Notes: generated by a model from the letters alone, not told the origin. A stretch of 64,000 bases of DNA from Epithemia pelagica (GCA_946965045.2 OX337238.1:1178001-1242000); one strand, 5' to 3'. Positions 42,801-52,516 are shown, counted from the stretch's first letter. A program made the numbers and translations.

Positions 42801-43645
42801 TGATTCATGACGTGGACCATACTGGTGTTCCCAACACCCAACTCGCCAAGGAAAACCCTAAAATGGCCGAATTGTACCGCGGTCGAAGTATCGCCGAACA
42901 AAACTCTGTGGATTTGGCCTGGAGCTTACTCATGGAGCCGGATTATCGCGATCTCCGCAATGCCATTTATCGAAATCCATCCGAAGAGGCAAGGTTTCGT
43001 CAGCTTGTGGTGAACTCAGTTATGGCGACGGATATTATGGATAAGGACTTGAAGCAGCTTCGCAACCATAGATGGGAACGTGCCTTTTCGGAGTCTAGTC
43101 ATGATGTCGAAGAATCTCCCAAGGATGCTGTGGATCGCAAAGCGACGATTGTGATTGAGCATTTAATTCAAGCGTCCGATGTAGCCCATACAATGCAGCA
43201 TTGGCACGTGTACCGCAAGTGGAACCAAAAGCTCTATACCGAAATGTATTCTGCTTTCATATCGGGGAGGGCGGACAAGGACCCCGCTGACTTTTGGTAC
43301 CAAGGAGAACTGGGATTCTTTGATTTTTACATTATTCCCCTTGCACGGAAACTCAAGGACTGTGGTGTGTTTGGTGTATCCAGTGATGAATACTACAACT
43401 ACGCGACTAAAAACAGGGCGGAATGGGAACAACGGGGACGTGATGTGGTAGCTGAAATGGTTGAGGAAATGAAGACAACAGTCTTTGAAACAACCATGAC
43501 TACGATGGATTCGTCCGAGTCTCAATCTGATTCGCAACCACAAGATTCAGAGATACAGCCCGTTTCATTGTTGGCAAAGAAGGGTGCTTCAGCGGAGGAA
43601 ACGCAGCTGCCTATGCGCATGTCACCGGAACAAGCTCTGTTGTAG
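39815..43645 (+). CDS. Receptor-type class III nucleotide cyclase fused to a cyclic-nucleotide phosphodiesterase
   Basis: Exons 39815-40066, 40167-40983, 41054-41894 and 41962-43645 give 1,197 aa. TM1 is at about 52-72. A predicted extracellular sensor of ~350 residues (CHASE/Cache-like by position) contains FPFVTFPSFEALGNAA and NSCGQAYTYILDG. TM2 is at about 425-445. The cyclase domain (about 535-720) has VVFADIVGFTAW and KVETVGDCYVAV, carrying the two metal Asp, and LSMRMGLHSGPVTAGVLRG. The Glu of KVET is guanylate-type, but FQLFGDT has Gln where guanylyl cyclases have Cys. The PDE domain (about 850-1120) has NPFHCFEHASHV, IHDVDHTGVPN and the QASDVAH histidine-aspartate set. Making and hydrolysing the cyclic nucleotide in one chain implies local, transient signalling. 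Similar bifunctional diatom proteins respond to mating pheromone in Seminavis (literature recollection). ATG 39815 has a good CACCATGG context. Confidence 0.93.
40067..40166 (+). other. Intron 1 of the cyclase-PDE gene
   Basis: GTAAGT donor, ACGCAG acceptor, 100 bp, phase 0. This acceptor keeps the frame into YHHFTDTARD. An AG at 40131-40132 would not. Confidence 0.7.
40984..41053 (+). other. Intron 2 of the cyclase-PDE gene
   Basis: GTGAGT...TTTTCAG, 70 bp, phase 1. Joins NSCGQ to AYTYILDG. Confidence 0.9.
41895..41961 (+). other. Intron 3 of the cyclase-PDE gene
   Basis: GTAAGT...TTTGCAG, 67 bp, phase 2, inside the cyclase domain. Joins DTAELS to MRMGLHSGP. Confidence 0.92.
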
Positions 43646-43946
43646 TCTATGAGTAAAACTAGGAGTAACTAAAAGGGGTTATTGTTATTTCATGACAAAA
43701 TTCAAGTTGATACTACTTGAAACGCCAGTTTGACAGTTTCAATAGGTAGGCAAAGAATGGACGTGGAACGCCTTTAAGGACCTAATGGGTGTGAACACAG
43801 TGCTCTCGTTTCTTGGGTCGCAAGTTGATGCTGCTTGCTACTTTGCCATATCACTTTTCCAGGGGGTCCGATGCGGTCTAGCATGTCGATTGATTGTAGT
43901 ATGACCGAGTCTGGAGCATCCATCTAGAGGGTCATTCTCGCCCTGA

Positions 43947-44489
43947 TCAAGTCCTTTCGGACGAGGATACGTGGAGTTTTGGCTTTAAGGTGCAACCCGA
44001 CAATGGTATTTCCCATTCTTCTAAGTCCGGATTGTCTGTCCTGTTCGCCACAATGGGATTTGCCCAAAATTCATCCACATCATCGACCATATCTTCCAGG
44101 GTGCATCCTGCCGTGGCATCAAATATTTCATTGAGAATGTCCTGATAGAGTTCTCTCAGCGACGGTTTACTGGTGTTGTTTCCGGCCCAGTCCAGAATTT
44201 CTTGTGGCCATTCCATTTGTTCAATTCCCACAGGCATCAAGACGAAGCGTTGTCCGCTATCGTCAAGAGGACCGACGGCCCGTACTCCTTCTAATTCTCC
44301 AGCGCCAGTGAAAAGCTCCTCCACCGCAATCAAGTCTCCAGTGGCGATGGAAAAGATATCATCCTCTGGAACTCCACTTGGTGGGCTATCATTTTTGAGA
44401 AACCATTTCATTTGAAAGCGTTCATAATTACCTTCCTCTTGGACAGGACTTTCATGGAGATCAAAGTAATGCAACTTTACCATTGTCAT
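43947..44489 (-). CDS. Conserved-looking small acidic protein, function unknown
   Basis: 180 aa, single exon, ATG 44489 (MTMVKLHYFDLHES). The product is acidic and soluble, with no signal or membrane segment. It has a coherent coding pattern (DIFSIATGDLIAVEELF; ELYQDILNEIFDATAGC) and Trp-containing segments (EQMEWPQEILDWAGNN). I do not recognise a family. It is divergently arranged with the gene at 44613, start codons about 123 bp apart, suggesting a shared promoter. A small enzyme or binding protein is as likely as any other role. Confidence 0.6.
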   Translation of the reverse strand: MTMVKLHYFDLHESPVQEEGNYERFQMKWFLKNDSPPSGVPEDDIFSIATGDLIAVEELFTGAGELEGVRAVGPLDDSGQRFVLMPVGIEQMEWPQEILDWAGNNTSKPSLRELYQDILNEIFDATAGCTLEDMVDDVDEFWANPIVANRTDNPDLEEWEIPLSGCTLKPKLHVSSSERT

Positions 44490-44612
44490 TTTGTTCGCCC
44501 CGGCATGTTTTCTACGTTTAAAATTTTGAATTTTAAAATCTCACCGGAAAATCTTTTTTTCCATTTTCCATGAAGCGTGACACCTGTCTTCCAAAAAAGA
44601 GTGACCCCTTCG
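44490..44612. promoter_or_regulatory. Putative bidirectional promoter
   Basis: 123 bp between divergent ATGs, AT-rich at its centre, with an interrupted AT palindrome (TTAAAATTTTGAATTTTAAAA) at about 44519-44540. It must hold the 5' UTR and promoter of both genes if both starts are right. If the plus gene starts at 44769 the gap is 279 bp. Confidence 0.45.
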
Positions 44613-46049
44613 ATGTTAACCATTGAAGGAAAGAGGAACATATTCTTGCGAACAGGGAAAGCTCCAGCGACGGCATTGGTCTCTGGTGAAGACCATTTGC
44701 GAAACGAGAGCAACATCTCTACTTCCACGAATCCCTTCTCATTGTCGAGGAGTCACACAAACACGACCATGGACGCCAACAACGGCAATGAAAGCCCAAC
44801 CAGTTTGGCCACGGATATGGCCTGTAAACATCCAAAACGAATGTCTCGAACACAGCATGGAAACTTCCAGAAGAAATCTCGAGCACGAAAGCATGACCAT
44901 ACAGCGCCGTCTTCAATTGTCGTCGAACATCCTATTCACGAGAATGACGAATCCTTCACCATGCTGCCGACCGAGGAAGGTTCCAAAATGGGAGCATTGG
45001 AGGAAGTTGAAGAAAACATGGAACCCGTATACGACAACAAAGACCTTGATGATATCGATACATTTTCTCCTCCGTCTGGTGCCAGTAAAGTGGACGGTGG
45101 ACGTGAGAGTCTCGGATCGACCATTTGCACCGACGACGGACATGTCAATCAAAACACCAGCCATAACAGCAGCAACACTCGGCCCGGCCAGTGGATGGAT
45201 GTGGCCAATAATTTGAACAGTTTGATTGATACACAAACGGAGGAAAACAAGCGGAGCACCGAAGTCTTTTTGGATAGTATTGATCAGAAACAACGTACGA
45301 CCGCCGAGTTGGAAAATGTGGTACAGGATTGTCACCGTGTCATGAACGAATCGTTGCAATTCTTGATGCAGCAAGTTGTAGTGCAAGTTCACACTCAGTA
45401 TCAAGGCCTGTTGGGAGACATGGAACAAGACATTGTTCGTACCATGACGGAAAATCACCAATGTCGAACGAGATTGAAGCGGCGCATTGAACGAGCACAA
45501 CAAGCTTACATCAATCAAAATGGGAATCTCATGGCACGGGTGGACCATCCAGCTATTTTGGACGACTCAAACGAAGGCATGGGCATGTTTTCACCCCAGC
45601 GCAGTCCCGGCGATCCGTCAAACGAAGGAGAAGGGGTACAAGATCCTGATTGGGATGCTCTGGTGGCGAGCCATGAACCAAATCGCGAACAGATTCGTCT
45701 CTTTCTGGACGCTCGTGCTCGCAAGACACAATCCGAAGAAGCATTGGATGTGGCCATGCAACAAGTGCACATGGTATTCAAGGAACAGGTGGTGGATGCC
45801 ATGATTCAATCGGCCATTAGAATCCACGAGCAATGCGAACATGTTTTGGGGGAAATGGAGCATGATATTCAACACCACATGTTTGCCAATCACCAGCGCC
45901 GGCAGGACTTTAAGCAATCTTTAGAGGAGTGCACCAAACGAGCACAAGGCTTTTTCGCGGATGCCTTGGCCCGCCTTCAAGGGGACACTGGCAATCTTGG
46001 TCCCAATCCAGAAGATGTTGCTGGAAAACACGAGTTCACACCATACTAA
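44613..46049 (+). CDS. Coiled-coil protein with an internal duplication, function unknown
   Basis: 478 aa from ATG 44613. A later in-frame ATG at 44769 (ACCATGGAC) has a better start context and would give 426 aa. The N-terminal half is disordered, with a basic cluster (KKSRARKHDH, possible nuclear signal) and acidic stretches. The C-terminal half holds two related helical repeats of ~90 residues. Repeat 1 is about 45265-45540, FLDSIDQKQRTTAELENV...LLGDMEQDIVRTMTENHQ. Repeat 2 is about 45706-45990, FLDARARKTQSEEALDVA...VLGEMEHDIQHHMFANHQ. The core L-G-[DE]-M-E-[QH]-D-I is shared. I recognise no named domain. Confidence 0.7.
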   Translation: MLTIEGKRNIFLRTGKAPATALVSGEDHLRNESNISTSTNPFSLSRSHTNTTMDANNGNESPTSLATDMACKHPKRMSRTQHGNFQKKSRARKHDHTAPSSIVVEHPIHENDESFTMLPTEEGSKMGALEEVEENMEPVYDNKDLDDIDTFSPPSGASKVDGGRESLGSTICTDDGHVNQNTSHNSSNTRPGQWMDVANNLNSLIDTQTEENKRSTEVFLDSIDQKQRTTAELENVVQDCHRVMNESLQFLMQQVVVQVHTQYQGLLGDMEQDIVRTMTENHQCRTRLKRRIERAQQAYINQNGNLMARVDHPAILDDSNEGMGMFSPQRSPGDPSNEGEGVQDPDWDALVASHEPNREQIRLFLDARARKTQSEEALDVAMQQVHMVFKEQVVDAMIQSAIRIHEQCEHVLGEMEHDIQHHMFANHQRRQDFKQSLEECTKRAQGFFADALARLQGDTGNLGPNPEDVAGKHEFTPY

Positions 46050-46578
46050 AACGAGTTCCTTGCATGCTTACCACGGTCACGACAGTGATCGCGAAGATTC
46101 CTTGACATCGAAGAGCACAATATGAAGACATCACAACGGGGTGTATCGTCACAGCAACGGTCGGTGAACTGGAATGTAGGGAGCGTCTGGTTCTGTAGAG
46201 AAGGTTTTGCTGTCGAGTTTCGTGACTGTTCTTCTTGGGAATATAATAGCCCTACTCGTAAAGAAATTGATTTCGTTGTAGTAGACACGCTTTCTTTCTA
46301 TAGGTGTATCTTGATCGCCTGTCTGGTTGACTTTCGACAAATCAAAGCACATTACGATGGTTTGTACTTGAGGAGGACAACTGATGGATGGTTGCTTCAT
46401 ACATGGCCCCCCAATCGTTACACCAGTTTCAGCGGAAATGGGATTGAAATAAGTTGATACGAATGTAACATGAACTGCATGGCAAAATCCTGAACTGAAC
46501 CTGTGGGTTAGAAAACGAAAGAACAAACAAATAAAGTCAAGCGATTCTTGTCCAACAACGGAGAAAAGGGTGATGAAT
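46050..46578. other. Convergent intergenic region
   Basis: 529 bp between convergent stops. A 111-codon plus-strand frame (46122-46457) and an opposing minus frame overlap here without motif support. Presumed 3' UTRs. Confidence 0.5.
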
Positions 46579-47055
46579 CTATTCCATGGAAATGTCAATG
46601 TCTGAAGCAATCGATCGCGTGGCATCGCTGCGATGTTTCCGGAAGACTGTCAACTGCTTATTAGTGTTTCTGTGCTTCTTGTTGTTGTGGTCGACTCCAT
46701 CGTCTTCGGACGACTGTTTCATGGTAACCAAATTGACCGAAAAGGATCCCGACGCATCGTACTTTTTGCGTTGATCCAAGGCTCGTTTCTTTTGTCGTCG
46801 TTCGATTCGCTTGTTGTGTTGTTGAACTCGTTCTTGGTGTTTTTGATACAAAAAATCGGCTCGCATCGAGTAGTGCTCATCGTCGTTGTCGTCATCGGAT
46901 TTGAGCACGCGGCGTCGCAAGAGCGCTCGTCCTTCCCGACGATCTTGTTTTAATTTGTTGCGCAAGGCTTGTTCTTCAGCCTCTGTGGCTGCTGCCACGC
47001 GGGGTGCCACCACCACACCCCGAGACGATGCACAACGTGACTGTGACAATCCCAT
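46579..47055 (-). CDS. Small charged protein with possible N-myristoylation/palmitoylation motif
   Basis: 158 aa from ATG 47055. It begins MGLSQSRCASS: Gly2 with Ser at position 6 or nearby fits the N-myristoyltransferase consensus loosely, and Cys8 could be palmitoylated. The rest is highly charged and helical: ATEAEEQALRNKLKQDRREGRALLRRRVL, an acidic patch (DDDNDDEH), and HQERVQQHNKRIERRQKKRA, compatible with a coiled coil or nucleic-acid-binding helix. The C-terminus is polar. No family recognised. Upstream codons in the frame lack an ATG. Confidence 0.5.
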   Translation of the reverse strand: MGLSQSRCASSRGVVVAPRVAAATEAEEQALRNKLKQDRREGRALLRRRVLKSDDDNDDEHYSMRADFLYQKHQERVQQHNKRIERRQKKRALDQRKKYDASGSFSVNLVTMKQSSEDDGVDHNNKKHRNTNKQLTVFRKHRSDATRSIASDIDISME

Positions 47056-47216
47056 TGTGTACCAAGACAAAGTCTCTTTTTCCTCAGGCTGTCAAAGACG
47101 TTCCGTCTATTGTTAGGCTGTCCTTTAAGATAATGATGAGGTTCTTGTACTGGATTGTATCCCACGGGCGGGACGATTCCCAAACTCACCACACCACACC
47201 CCCTGAGAGCAAAGAC

Positions 47217-47441
47217 CTAATACATCCCTGCGATCTCTCGAACGAGAGGCCGAAATTCTCGGAGTTCCGATTCGGCTACAGACCGACCGTAGTGCTTGTA
47301 TGATCCGGCTGCACGAGGTGCACCAAGCCGGTGATAGTAATCGAGTAGGTACTCGCATAACTGCTGATTCGGATCTAGATGTTCGTGCCGTTGTTGGAAG
47401 GATGCGTTTTGGAAAATGTGAGCACGCATCCGCCAAACCAT
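47217..47441 (-). CDS. Possible small protein of 74 aa
   Basis: ATG 47441 opens MVWRMRAHIFQNASFQQ and the frame ends at TAG 47217. The sequence (LCEYLLDYYHRLGAPRAAG; ESELREFRPLVREIAGMY) looks protein-like, and the basic N-terminus could be an organelle presequence. There is no family match and it lies head-to-tail upstream of the previous small gene. It could instead be an exon of a longer gene or a chance frame. Confidence 0.3.
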   Translation of the reverse strand: MVWRMRAHIFQNASFQQRHEHLDPNQQLCEYLLDYYHRLGAPRAAGSYKHYGRSVAESELREFRPLVREIAGMY

Positions 47442-47778
47442 CGCAAAACCTGCCCGCACTTATGGACTGCGGCATCCAAAAACATATGACGTTCTCATGA
47501 TCAAGACCAAACGAATCATGACAGCCGAAGTACTGGGCGAGAAGCAAGACCAAAAAGGAAGTCAGGCGGGGAGTCGTTTCTTTCCTTTTACGGACTCCAC
47601 CGACAGAGGTTTAACTGACGTCTGTTATTGTCAGTTCATTGTTTGATTCTTTTCGTCGTCGAAAAAGATACGTCGACTGCCGACTCCAAAGATGAATGAG
47701 ACGATCAATCGACGGCAGCATCCGTGCTCTTGCTCGACCTTAACACGACATTAGTGAACATTCTGAGAAGAGAACGTC

Positions 47779-48465
47779 ATGAATATCCTAAACTCGGCTG
47801 TTACAGTCCTCTCCATTCTTGCTCTGAGAGCCGTTTGGTGTAGAGCCGCATTCCCTCGACTGAACGAGAATGAAATTGTGATTCTGGATTTTACCAGTCC
47901 TTCCGATCAAAGTTTGAGCGTGGAGGTATTGGACGATCCTGTGCTGGGTGGAACATCTCATTCCTCGTTTCGTCAAGTGGGAGACTCGTACTTGTTGTGG
48001 AAGGGCACTGTGGCGCATTATGAACCCACCGATGCACCTGGTTTTTGCACTCTCCATACGGCTGGTCGACGGGAAGACGTTTTGTCCGTCTTGCAAAAAA
48101 CAGAATCGATTGCCTTTTATATTACAAAAGATTCCCATTTGTTTTCTCCCATGGGCATTAATTTGGAAAATGAATTTCATTCCTACAGTCCCATGCCCAT
48201 TGCCTATTGGGCGCCAGCGCAAGAGGAATCCGTCTCGTCCACGGTCCTTCGATTGTCGGCCCAGTGGAAACACTTTACAGCCAATGCGTTTGCTCATCCC
48301 GTGCCGGCACCACCTCTCAATGCCACGTATTTGGCCACGGCCAATCGAATTGGATTAACCACGTATATGTCCAACAAGGAGGGTGACTTTTCACTCCATA
48401 TTCTTGGTGTCACTGCGACCCCAAAGAGTACCAATACGGACAAGGTATCTCTACATATCCATTGA
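47779..48465 (+). CDS. CIA30-like protein with N-terminal signal sequence
   Basis: 228 aa, ATG 47779. An N-terminal hydrophobic stretch (AVTVLSILALRAVWCRAAFPRL) reads as a signal peptide cut near CRA/AFP. AFP after the cut resembles the diatom ASAFAP plastid motif, so plastid import is possible, as is secretion. The mature part has VILDFTSPSD, then LDDPVLGGTSHSSFR, the DD-x-V-x-GG-x-S-x-S signature of the CIA30 (NDUFAF1) beta-sandwich. In mitochondria CIA30 helps assemble complex I; many algal homologues with other targeting have unknown function. GINLENEFHSYSPMP and ATANRIGLTTYMSNKEGDFSLHILGV fit the late strands. Confidence 0.7.
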   Translation: MNILNSAVTVLSILALRAVWCRAAFPRLNENEIVILDFTSPSDQSLSVEVLDDPVLGGTSHSSFRQVGDSYLLWKGTVAHYEPTDAPGFCTLHTAGRREDVLSVLQKTESIAFYITKDSHLFSPMGINLENEFHSYSPMPIAYWAPAQEESVSSTVLRLSAQWKHFTANAFAHPVPAPPLNATYLATANRIGLTTYMSNKEGDFSLHILGVTATPKSTNTDKVSLHIH

Positions 48466-48898
48466 TTTGGGACACTGACAACGAAGATCCATGCTCATGT
48501 ACATATCGTACATATCTCCAACTGAGAAAAGGAGGGGGCGCTAGGCTTTGCTTCCTTTTGCAACAAAGACCTTGACTCTCACCAGCAGATCTCGGAAAGA
48601 AACGTCTCATTCTGGGTGCTTGATAGAACTGGAGAAGAAGTGCTATAAACTATAAAAGCTGGTCTCCTATCCGCACATCATTATCCTTTACTTCCGGTGG
48701 AAACTTCGAAACTGGAGTGTTTTCCCCCTACTGTCTACAAGGCGAGATGAATCAAGTCAATGACAGCGACAATCTGGAAGATGAAGGCCTCCGTCGACCA
48801 GTTCTTCTTACACATTCTCCCACAGTTTCACAGACTTGGAAAATCACAAACTTGTAGCAGTTGGTTGCTTCCTTCTTTTGAAGCAACCACTTGAGACA
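48466..48898. other. Convergent intergenic region
   Basis: 433 bp of 3' flank between the CIA30-like gene (+) and the dehydrogenase gene (-). No gene seen. Confidence 0.5.
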
Positions 48899-50502
48899 TT
48901 AAATAGAAGTTTGAATGCCAAGTTCTTTTTCACTGAGTTCCCACAATCGTTTGGCCTTGTCATTGTCTTGAGCTTCTTGACTAACGTCAGAGATACGAAA
49001 TTGATTTCCATAGGCGTCATCGCCATATTTGGACGATCCTGGTTTGCTGTCATAAAAGTTTCCACCACTAGTGATTGGCCCATCAATCATGTACGTCAAA
49101 CAACCACCGCCCCACGGAGGAGTTTCTCCCACCTTGAGCAAATCGGTGGCGGCAATGTCAAAAAGTTTGGTAAAGAATGGATTTTGATCGCGAAAAAGAC
49201 CAGTACCCACAATCAAGCCGGGACTAAAACAATTGGCTGTAATTCCACTGCCAGTCTTTTGGTTGAGACGCCGTTGCAATTCGCGGGTAAACAAGACATT
49301 GCACAATTTGGAATCCTTGTAGGCCTTGTCAGCGTTAAACGGTTGACCATCGAGCATTTCACAAGCTCGACCTTGTTCTTTCAATCCATCCAATTGACCC
49401 AAGGTGGCAGGGACACCCTGAGCACCACCCGGACTGGCAGGATCGTGAACACTGCTGGCGGTCACCACAATGCGACCGGCCGTAGGCTCCATGCGGGGCA
49501 ACAACAAATGGTTCAAGTAAAAGTGACCAAAATGATTCGTGCCAACTGTGGCGTGACGATGCAGCAAGAGCGACGAACAGACACAAAGGTTCGAGAATCG
49601 GGCATTGCAAAACCAAAGTGAGACCAGAGGAACGTTCGACAACCAAGGCGGATCCTGGACCGCATGGATTCTCGATTGTACCTACCCGTCAATTCAAAGC
49701 CATCCTGGGTGCGTGCCACATCGGTGGCGGCCGTATTACGGGCAATTCCGGCATTTAAACACAATGCATCAATTTTCGGTGCTTCTGTTTGCAACAGCGT
49801 TGGAAAATCTTGCGCAAAATGTTGAATCGAGGCCAAACTGGCCAAGTTGCATTCGGCTGGAATGAGTCGAATAATGCTACTACTAGAGGTTCCATCCTCT
49901 TGTTGCGCTTGACGGATTTGATCCACAGCCATTTGGGCCTTTTCCAGGGTCCGACAGGCCAAGACAAGGGTGGTCGTAGATGTCGACGTGAGAGCCAAGC
50001 GTTTGCATGCTTCATACCCCACGCCGGAATTGGCACCCGTCACCACAATCGTTTTCGCTTTTGCCACTGTTTCGGTGGTTGCACGGTCACCTTCTTGAGC
50101 CACGACAGGCTTGACCGACACGAGTAGGGAGGCCAAGGACAGTCCACCCAATTCGGCCAAGACTTGTCGTCGTCGTTGTTGAGGTTGTGGTGACTGTACA
50201 TCCGCCGCTTGCTTCAAGAGTGGATTGGACGACTCCTTCATGTCACGAAAGGACAGTGGATCATCCTCCTGCCGATTCAATCCTCCCGAAAGGAGCGACG
50301 TTGTGGGGGTGATTCGCCTGGTTGCTTTTGTGATTGTCATAGGAATGAGTGAAAACGAAGCACAGGGTATAATCACCATGAGCCAAGTAGAGAAGGATAG
50401 TAGTACCCATGTCATGGAACGTAACACGGTTGAGTATTTCCATTGCGTCAGGGGAGGAGAGTTTCTCCTACGAAGAGCACCACGGCTACCATGGACAACC
50501 AT
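48899..50502 (-). CDS. Short-chain dehydrogenase/reductase, POR/retinol-dehydrogenase-like, with plastid-type targeting
   Basis: Exons 50502-49686 and 49545-48899 (487 aa). A start at ATG 50415 gives 458 aa and puts the signal peptide at the terminus. TWVLLSFSTWLMVIIPCASFSLIPM looks like an ER signal with an ASF cleavage context. Further on, QRRRQVLAELGGLSLASLLVSVKPVVAQ resembles a twin-arginine lumen-targeting segment ending in an A-x-A-like site. The Rossmann domain has IVVTGANSGVGYEACK (NADP-binding TGxxxGxG), DALCLNAGIARNT, VGTNHFGHFYLNHLLLP, the catalytic Ser in RIVVTASSVHD, and Tyr-Lys in AYKDSKLCN. Overall length and ending resemble the light-dependent protochlorophyllide reductase-like branch of SDRs, but POR activity is not shown. 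Confidence 0.85.
49546..49685 (-). other. Intron of the dehydrogenase gene
   Basis: 140 bp, GTAGGT...CCACAG, phase 1. Joins GFELT to VGTNHFGHF, a conserved SDR helix. Confidence 0.88.
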
Positions 50503-50785
50503 TTTGGGTCTTCTTTCTGGACTGCATTATGGCATCAACACAAAGATCTTCACAAGATCTTGCTCTGCTTCTACCCAGGCTAAATTAGCAACGAAGTACT
50601 CCCACCAGCTAGCTAGAGTACTCCAACTCCAACGCTTTTTCTTTAAGCCAAAATGTTTCAATGGATCCGAATCTATCTTAACAGAGCGATTCTCTGGACG
50701 AACAACCTTGTGATTAGAAGCTCATTGTTTTGGGCTACGGAAGAAGCTACTTCTACTCACTTTTAATCCTCTAAAGTCTAAAACT

Positions 50786-51586
50786 TCATTCCGATACAGC
50801 GGTCTCAGCCTTGGGGCCGGGAAAGGCGTCTTGCCAAATGATGGAGTTGTCCCCATACGCAATGATGTAGTCAATGTACGAGGTGAACCATCGTTGTTCG
50901 TTCATGACATAGATTTCCATACAAATGGGACCTTCGAGACTGCTGCATGTATATCCAGTCTGAACAAACTCATGAAAGGCTCGTTTCCAGTGAAGGAGGG
51001 GAGCAATCATTGGCGTCCAATAACTTCGCCACGGAACTTTGCCACGAAAAATGGGTGTCTCACCCGACAAGCGAAGGACGCGAATGTCATGGTCAAGCCC
51101 CAACCCGGAGTTGGGCTGCACGTACTCTTGTACCAAGGATTGTAGTTCTTTTAGGCTGCACGATTCGTTGCTATCGTTGGGACCTCCACGAATTGCCCAT
51201 CCCATGGCCCATCGTGGTTGATCCACTTGACTGGGATCATCAAAAAAGAATCCAATGCAGAGACTGTTGGGTACGGGTGGATCGCCTTGTTGTCCTACGA
51301 GATAGGCCATGGATCCTTCTCGCAACAACTGCGCACCATTTGGAAGCGATTCGATCCCTTGTTTTGTCCCTTGGATCAATTTCATGACATGCTTTCCAAT
51401 ATTCTTGTCGCGACAGAGGGCTACAATGGCAAACCAGTCCTGGTTGCTCTTGTTCTTCTCATTCTTGGAACTGGTCTCTTCGTCCAACAACAACTGTGAT
51501 GTCGAAAACGTGGGTCGATCCCAAAACCCCAACAGGTAAGATGTAACTCCTACAATACCCACTCCTAATGCCACAACCGATGCCAT
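50786..51586 (-). CDS. TEX264-like protein with GyrI-like domain and membrane anchor
   Basis: 266 aa, ATG 51586. A single N-terminal hydrophobic anchor (VVALGVGIVGVTSYLLGFW) is followed by an acidic/polar linker. The ~190-residue C-terminal domain has GKHVMKLIQGTKQGIESLPNGAQ, NSLCIGFFFDDPSQVDQPRWAMGWAI and EGPICMEIYVM. This arrangement resembles the SOUL/GyrI-like fold of TEX264, an ER-phagy receptor in animals: one N-terminal anchor, a YYDDP-type strand, a [CR]xA[MV]G turn, and a final EIY strand. An autophagy role in this organism is inference, and I see no clear LIR motif. Confidence 0.6.
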   Translation of the reverse strand: MASVVALGVGIVGVTSYLLGFWDRPTFSTSQLLLDEETSSKNEKNKSNQDWFAIVALCRDKNIGKHVMKLIQGTKQGIESLPNGAQLLREGSMAYLVGQQGDPPVPNSLCIGFFFDDPSQVDQPRWAMGWAIRGGPNDSNESCSLKELQSLVQEYVQPNSGLGLDHDIRVLRLSGETPIFRGKVPWRSYWTPMIAPLLHWKRAFHEFVQTGYTCSSLEGPICMEIYVMNEQRWFTSYIDYIIAYGDNSIIWQDAFPGPKAETAVSE

Positions 51587-52470
51587 TTCTTTTGCCTTTT
51601 CAAAGAGATATGAGAGGATTGCAACGACGTTGCTCTGTTCTTATTGTTCAAAGCTATTTTCTGCATCCAACATCGATGACATCTTGAACGTCTGTCACTC
51701 TGTCCGCAGAGAGTTCGCAACATGATCATCCCGGTATCACGACCAAACACGTCCCGCGAAGATGCGAGCGTGGGGTGGGCACGATGATGGTGGGCCACAA
51801 AACTGGACCCCGAATGACCGATCGCTGTGCGCTCAATGGGACCTCGTCCTGGTTCCCGCGTGTTGCACCGTTTGAATGACAGTTCGTCCACGCTGCACCA
51901 TCTTTTCTCATAGGACAATAGGGGTGTACTGTGGAAACCGTTTGTACTTCTTCGTTGAATAGAGAACGGCGTTGAAAGTCCTCCACGGCGTTGCTGGACA
52001 GCACAATCGATCGTAGTGTGTGATTGGTCGTCCTTGATACACCAACAAGGGCACAAGATGATTCAAATCTTCTCCCACCGATCCAAGGAAACCAATCCCC
52101 ACACACAAACAAAACAAACAAAGCAAACAAACAGAAGCATTCGACAACAAAGGACCACAACGCCCCTTTACCACACCAACAACAAAGAACAAGGGAGGAC
52201 AACCGGATACCAAGACGGTTTTGTTTCTTGCATTGTGTTGATTCAGCTAAGATACAATGAAGGAAAATAAGACCACAAGAGAACAAGACAAGCTGCGACA
52301 CTACCAACGACTGGGAGATGATCCAGATTTTCATTGTCCTCGACTGTCCTGGAAACAGGCATTGTGTTGTGGTTGCATCCACAACAAAGAGAATTGGATG
52401 ACACTTTGCCACGACTCTCGTATGTTTCACATGGATCTCCAGCTGTTGCGTGGATTTGTGTTCCTCCAGA
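51587..52470. other. Region without a supported gene
   Basis: Frames on both strands overlap here and none has a motif. A short plus frame starts at ATG 52257 (MKENKTTREQDKLRHYQ) and runs into the (TTG)n repeat. It could be a first exon of the next gene, but I have no support for a splice. Confidence 0.4.
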
Positions 52471-52482
52471 ATGATTCTCATT

Positions 52483-52516
<34 letters not shown>

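Noticed and set aside
46122-46625. Overlapping plus and minus frames of 111 and 158 codons
   Set aside because: They overlap each other between two convergent genes, start without support (the minus one reads into the neighbour) and show no motif.
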